A stretch of 64,000 bases of DNA from Punica granatum (lineage: Eukaryota > Streptophyta > Magnoliopsida > Myrtales > Lythraceae). This document shows positions 58,497 through 64,000 of this stretch, in pieces (positions within the stretch are counted from its first letter, which is position 1; the number at the start of each line of letters is the position of its first letter). Location of the stretch: positions 37,387,122 to 37,451,121 of the forward strand of contig NC_045129.1 of assembly GCF_007655135.1 (NCBI RefSeq), in the 5' to 3' direction. The notes beneath the pieces were generated by a model. That model saw only the letters and a list, made by a program, of their open reading frames with translations. It did no database searches and was not told the origin of the DNA. The translations under genes and the position numbers were made by a program.

Positions 58497-58712
58497 GGTG
58501 GATGAGAGAGAGAGATAATCAAGAAGGACGTTGGCGGTGAAGTGAAGAATTGACGAAGAAGATATATATATATATAGATACATACATGGTGACTGATGAT
58601 GGTTTTGTTGTGTGTGTCCGGCCCTGGCTACAAGAATATATATATATATATATATATATTTATAAAAACTGAAAACACCACGTAGTTGCGGCGCCCAAGG
58701 TTTTGACCACTA

Positions 58713-60640
58713 GCAATCTTGGTAGAGGATAAGATTGGTTTCTGCTCTGATTATATCGCTGCAGGGTGTTGAGGGAGATTGCCGATCAACTTGCTTGATT
58801 ATCATAATGTTTTCTTTCTTTCTCCTGTAAATAAATCGAAGGCTCCCCACTTGGTTCAAGACACACGTTGTTGAAGATATTAATCTCACGTGAAAAAGAT
58901 GAATCAATATCCATTGGTTTATATGATACTTGGAGTGGATGTTGTGCGCATGAGAGTGGGGGCGTTTGGTGTGGTAGAAATTGTGTGGTAATGGGGGATA
59001 TTTCTCGGGTGTGAATGTGCGGTATATTAATTAGAGAGAATTAATTAATAGATCGCGTCTCCAAGTAGAGAGAGTAGCACGGGTGGGGCAATAGAGAGGA
59101 AGAAGAGAATGGCACTCAGACACAGAGAGGGAGAGGGTGATTTCATTGCCTGCCTTCCTCTGTTCTTCCTCAGTCTGCTCGATTGATTGAGCTGTATCCC
59201 TCTATCCCCGCTGCATTGCATTTTCTGATTCTCTCTCTTTGCATTGGAGGGATCACAAAAAAAAAAAAGAAGATAAATAATCGAATTTTTATTTGCAATA
59301 ACTGATATGTTACAAAGAATTAAATTTGAAATTTTATTCATCATAGTCAAATACACTGGAATTAATTGTGATGAATTCCTTTTATTTTTTTTATTTTAGT
59401 CTGTCTATTTGTGAATATATACTATGTATATTCTAGTTGGATGACTCATTGATAACAAACATACGCTTCGAAATAAATTTGGACGGCGTTTGGTTCGGGA
59501 AATTTGAGATTTTTACGTAAAAGCTTATTCTGAAAAAGAGATTTTTCAGAAAGAAAATTTTCAAAGTTTATTCTAAAAAGTGACTGTTCAGTAAGAAAAA
59601 TTTCTCTATGTTTGGTATGTATTGAAATACTTAGCATTGGCATGTTTGATATTTCCATGGGAAGCATCACGGATTTGGGTAATTTTGATAGAGTTATGAT
59701 GTTAGATAAACAATCAACTCGGTCTTGCATCGTATATGAGTTCATTATCCGTATAAGTATTTTTCAGCTTTTATGAATTTATTTTATTTTTTCGAACAAG
59801 AAAGCTAGAGCTTATATATAAAATAACTTCTTCAAATGGAAGTACACAAAGATCATCTTTTCTGTCTTTCCTCTTCGTTTGTCCCTTGAAAATTTTCTAT
59901 GTTTCACTATTTTGTTTCTTGTACTTAAAAAAAAATCGTTCTATTGTCAATATGGTTCTTGCTAATAAATGACAATAATTTTTTTTAAAAAAAATTTAAA
60001 ACTAGTGATATGAATATATTGGACTCATGTGATGTTAGGACTACTTTATATGGACATATGCAGTTGCAAAATGCAATAAAACATGTTATTTATGTCTAAC
60101 ACGGTAAATGTTGAATCTGGTAAGAATCAAAGTCATGTAATATGGTAGTGGTGGTATCAAGTTCTCATTTAGCCCTTGCCGAAAGCCATAGGAGCAGTAC
60201 AATGCAAGTTTCCATTCAATGTTAGTGACTATTAAACACAACTAAAATCCAATCCAAAGGATAAACTAAAGAAGAGATGGTGACTTGGAAGCTCAATCTC
60301 CGCCATATATACTTGTTTGTGAGACACAAAAGATTCAAAATGAATCTTATATTCCATCCAAACATATATACAAAGCAATAATTATTGATTGGCAATTGCC
60401 ATTGCTGATTAAGTATCAACAGCTATTGAAACTTGGTCAATCCACATATCAATGATCGGTGCCAATAAGCTTATCATAATACCTCTAAGCTTCAACTTCA
60501 TTTCGTGATTTTCTTTAAATAGGGAAAGGGCAAGTACTTCACAATTTCGAATACATGAAATTTTCCTAGAACCATAGGTGAATCGTTGTGTAAATTGTAG
60601 ATACTATTAAATAGAAGAAAGAAATTTGCCGCCGCCATCG
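58713..60640. other. Intergenic, no gene seen
   Basis: AT-rich with a GA/CT-rich patch at about 59060-59240. GGCGTTTGGT motifs at about 58966 and 59484 suggest fragments of MITEs like that at 32313-32534, but no paired ends were found. Confidence 0.4.
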
Positions 60641-60649
60641 TTGTCGTCG

Positions 60650-60683
60650 TTATTATTATTATTATTATTATTATTGTTATTAT
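60650..60683. repeat. (TTA)n microsatellite
   Basis: A trinucleotide run with one interruption (TTATTG). Confidence 0.85.
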
Positions 60684-60792
60684 AAAGAATGAAATTCAAG
60701 AAATTGGAAGTCAAGTGCCAACGAGCAAAGGTGGGTGATCCAAGCAAGCCTTCAACTCAAGTTGGGTTATTGACTTTCAAAGGAATGAAATA

Positions 60793-60980
60793 CAATCGAT
60801 ATAAGTTAGTTCAAGCGGTTCGATGTTTATTTTGTTTAAATAAGGTTTCGAATTCGAGTCCTTATGAATGCAAAAAATTCACGTTGGAACAATTTTATCC
60901 TTTTTTAGTGGACCGACCTGACTCGATTGGATTAATATAGGCCTAATTGAGCTTCTAAATACAAGATTCACATAAAAAAA
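60793..60980 (+). mobile_element. tRNA-derived SINE with perfect target-site duplication
   Basis: A-box-like TAGTTCAAGCGGTTCG, B-box-like GGTTTCGAATTCGAGTC about 35 bp on, and a terminal A run. It is flanked by a perfect direct repeat AAGGAATGAAATA (60780-60792 and 60980-60992, sharing the A run). Length about 190 bp, typical of plant SINEs, and different from the family at 13294 and 26303. The open frame across it is incidental. Confidence 0.78.
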
Positions 60981-61196
60981 AGGAATGAAATAAAAATGAC
61001 TGAATAGTTCATATCATGCAGCAAAAATGACCTGTCCGTTTTTTTTTTCCCTTCCATATTTATTTGTTTTCACTATTTTTTTCGGTGCAATTTATTATAT
61101 AAACAGATTGATTTCAATTTTAATAAATGAGCTGCCATATGGGATTAATTTTGGCTGTCCATTGATAGAATTAGACAATACAAGACAATTATATAA

Positions 61197-61439
61197 CATA
61201 TATATATATATATATAAAAACCAAACACAAGTCGAATTCTCACGCTGCCACATCATTAAAAATAAAAAAACGAAGCTCTCTCGCTTTATCTATTTAGCTA
61301 TCTTCTCTTATAATTTCTTATATCTAAATTTCTTCCAATAATTTTTTAATTTGTGTATATATTTATAACATGTTTATTTACTGGAATAATTAAAAGTTTT
61401 ATTTGTAAGGTCTTGTGCAACGCACGAGTATTCCACTAG
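61197..61439 (+). mobile_element. Short Helitron-like element
   Basis: It opens with a TA run and AAACACAAGTCGAATTCTC, CTGCCACATCATTAAAAATA. It ends with a perfect 7-bp hairpin (CTTGTGC 61412-61418, GCACGAG 61422-61428, AAC loop) and CTAG at 61436-61439. A sister 5' segment starts immediately at 61440 (GCCGAATTTTCGCACCACCAC), with another at about 31663. Non-autonomous; no coding capacity. Confidence 0.5.
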
Positions 61440-64000
61440 CATATATAAAAACAAAGCTCGAGCCGAATTTTCGCACCACCACATCCTCAAAAACATAAAA
61501 TGAAACTCTTTGGTGATGCCACATCATCATTTATATAGTAAGAAAAATTTTATATTCTTATAAGGAAATTTTATTAATTAATTATGTAGTAAATATATAA
61601 ATTTTTTATATAAGGCACAACGAAATATATATAAAGTAATAAAATATGCATAAGACACAAGGAATATATACAAGGGAACAAAATATGCAACAATAAATAT
61701 ATTATATATACATCTCCCAATATTGAAATTATATATCACTGAATATAGCTCAATAAACGCATTATAATAATTTACATTGTCATATATAATATAAAAGATA
61801 TAGTTGCCGCAAAATATATAGATGGCATATATATATATATATAGTTGCCACTTCAATTAAATATATATAGATTATAATGGTTAGTATTTATAGATTAAGT
61901 GTATATATATATATATATATAGATTATTAAATAGATTAAATATATAATTGTTATTTTCTGACAATTTAATATCCATGTATATATTGCCCTCTGCCTAGCC
62001 GTATATTGATTAAAGGAGAACAATATTCTATATATAATTCTAAACCCGTTTTTTCCTTCTTCAAATTTTTATTTTTTTGGTTGAGTCTTGATTCATCGAA
62101 TGATTTTTTAATGCAAATTTCAACCTAATTGCTTTGATATTTTGATTGTTTTAATAATCTTCTCCAAATTCTTTTTCTTGATTAAACTTTGATTTGTTGG
62201 ATGAACTTTATTTGGGAATGATTATTTTGATATTGATTATATTGACAAGGTCTCTATTCCAATTCCATTATGAACATCGCTTCAATAACGGTAAGACTTT
62301 TATGATTTACATACCTTGAATATTTCATATTTCATAATAAAATGGAAATATTACCTCCATGAATATCGAGTTGAGTAGTTTTTTTATTTATTCTTATTCT
62401 TTAGTTAAATTTTGATGTATAGAATGGAATTTTTGAACTAATTTTTTTTTCAAACTAATTTTTTCGATACTGATTGTCTTAACAAAATGATTGTCTTAAC
62501 AAAATCTTTATTACAATTGTATATGGTATATTAACAGAGGAATTACTAATGATTTTACCCACACTTATTAAAGTGTTGTCAAGTTTATATATATGTATAT
62601 AGATCTTTGAATATTTTCTTTATATTCATATATATTGTTATTAAATATAATATATTAACTATTGTCATTTATTTTCTATAAGGTATATTAACATATTACT
62701 AATGATTTTACCATTTTTATCCCCATTTAAAATTTCAAATCAATCATCTAGGCATTCTGAGTCCATCAACCGGTCCCACCATATCTCCACTTTTTAATAA
62801 TATATCTATTTTGAGTTTTGTTAATTTTTAATGACTACAGAAATTTTCAATTTTAGATATGTATTATCCAATAAGATTTCAATGAGAGTTAATACATTTT
62901 TTCATTCTTTAATGAGAAGATGATATTTACAAAATATTTTGATAAATTGTGTATTTTTTAACAGGATATAGTTTGAATTTTCTAAAAAGAGTTAACTGTT
63001 GAAGATATATTAAATAAAATTTGTGTTTCAGATTTTTCAGATTTATAATACTAGACTCTATCCACACGTACTGCAATTGTAATAATTTTTTTAATACGCT
63101 CGTGCAAGGATTGATTGATTTGAAATTGGAAGAAATATTTAATCATGAGAAAATAAAAGTAAAAGTTGGAGATAAATTTTGAAAAAGGAAAACAAAAATA
63201 ATATGATAGGATTAGGAAGTTGGGAGAGGAGAGAGCAAAATAATGAAAGATTGAGACGTGAGGTAAAAGAGAGAGAGGGGAACAATCGCAAATCGCAAAT
63301 ATCGTTTTTCAACTATTCTCTTCTATTTTAAATTGTATAATAGTTAAACTAAGAATAAAAGATAATTTTTACTTTTTAACCATCCTATAAATTAATAAGG
63401 AGGCAGTTACAAAATCGAACTCTTACTCAAACAATAGTATAAATAAGATAAGATTATTTAATGAATTATGAACTTTTTGGATAATTGTGGTTCTTTTCGG
63501 AGTTGTTTTCGAATATTTTTAATATTTTGGATTTATTTGCATAATGTATTTTAAAATTTTCAATTTTGAAATGAGAAATATCATTTTTAAAATTTTTATA
63601 TTATTAAAAACAAAGTATGATTTTTTTAATTATCTAAATGAAATAAATATTTTTCTGACACAATATGATTATTCATAAAAGATATTTAAATTTAATGAAA
63701 CCCTAAAGTAAACCTAAAATAAATGCAAAAAATTCCGAATTTAAAATATACTTTCCTAATTTTTGTTTTAGATTATAGTTTTTAAAATTTCAAATTTTAA
63801 TAAATTATGATCAAATGTTATATTTATTATAATATTATATGAGAATTATTAACTGGACCCATCAGCAAAGTATAAATAAGATATATACTCCGATTATGAC
63901 TGAATTTACTATTAGAATAACATTGTTACTAGAGGACGTAATTTACATTTTATTAGTAAATCCATAATTTACAACATATGAATTATATTTATTTGTCTTC
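61440..64000. other. AT-rich tail, Helitron-like start, no gene seen
   Basis: After the Helitron-like opening at 61440-61560 the sequence is TA-rich low complexity (61620-61930), then plain AT-rich DNA to the window end. Open frames are short and consist of simple-repeat translation. Confidence 0.45.

Larger units (their letters stand above)
50993..58712. repeat. Tandem segmental duplication, right copy
   Basis: Counterpart of 44783-50990, longer by a LINE (about 51125-51890), an extra block at about 54396-54705, a solo LTR (58000-58442) and about 70 bp near 58612-58680. Homology ends just past TTTTGACCAC at 58710, the same point where the left copy turns into the SOT stub. Confidence 0.85.

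Noticed and set aside
59060..59260. Possible microRNA precursor (TGATTGAGC-like motif in a CT/GA-rich patch)
   Set aside because: The match to miR171 ends after about nine bases and no stable complementary arm is visible.
1..64000. CRISPR arrays, operons, phage or other prokaryotic systems
   Set aside because: The window is plant nuclear DNA with spliced genes. The tandem arrays seen (43 bp, 39 bp) are contiguous repeats without spacers.

Overview
The window is nuclear DNA of a flowering plant. The genes have GT-AG introns, there is a site II/telo-box promoter, and the families (CrRLK1L kinase, CYP749A-type P450, ACT-repeat protein, cytosolic sulfotransferases) are those of dicots. The space between genes is very AT-rich and packed with plant transposon debris. 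A core eudicot, perhaps of the Myrtales, is my guess; the species cannot be fixed from the sequence alone.

Left part, 1-23 kb, gene-bearing. A 14-exon NOP14 ribosome-biogenesis gene (+, 3602-9583) converges on a single-exon CrRLK1L malectin-domain receptor kinase (-, 10254-12788). A five-exon P450 of the CYP749A type (+, 14302-16880) follows. Downstream lies a decayed partial copy of the same P450 (exons 1-3 only), then a decayed ACT-domain-repeat (ACR) gene on the minus strand.

Middle part, 23-37 kb, a gene desert of mobile elements: LINE debris, SINEs, an AT-rich MITE family, a 500-bp element with about 165-bp terminal inverted repeats, Helitron-like 3' ends, a MITE with perfect 14-bp inverted ends, and a gag-only remnant of a Ty3/gypsy-type element with its polypurine tract, part of an LTR and a 43-bp tandem array.

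Right part, 37-58.7 kb, a minus-strand cluster of cytosolic sulfotransferases (SOT). Three look intact (37401-38399, 43808-44833, 49842-50843); four are broken (42042-42633, about 49005-49480, about 56240-56685, 57059-58496). The cluster grew by segmental duplication. The clearest event is a 6.2-kb tandem duplication (44783-50990 copied to 50993-58712) whose junction left an 18-codon SOT stub. The right copy later took a 5'-truncated LINE (about 51125-51890) and a 443-bp solo LTR with a perfect 5-bp target duplication inside its SOT gene. The tail, 58.7-64 kb, is AT-rich and holds a SINE with a perfect target-site duplication and Helitron-like sequences, but no recognisable gene.

I found no wholly new biological system. 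The most informative material is the sulfotransferase array and the datable insertions in it, and the palindromic and TIR elements with 9-bp target duplications.
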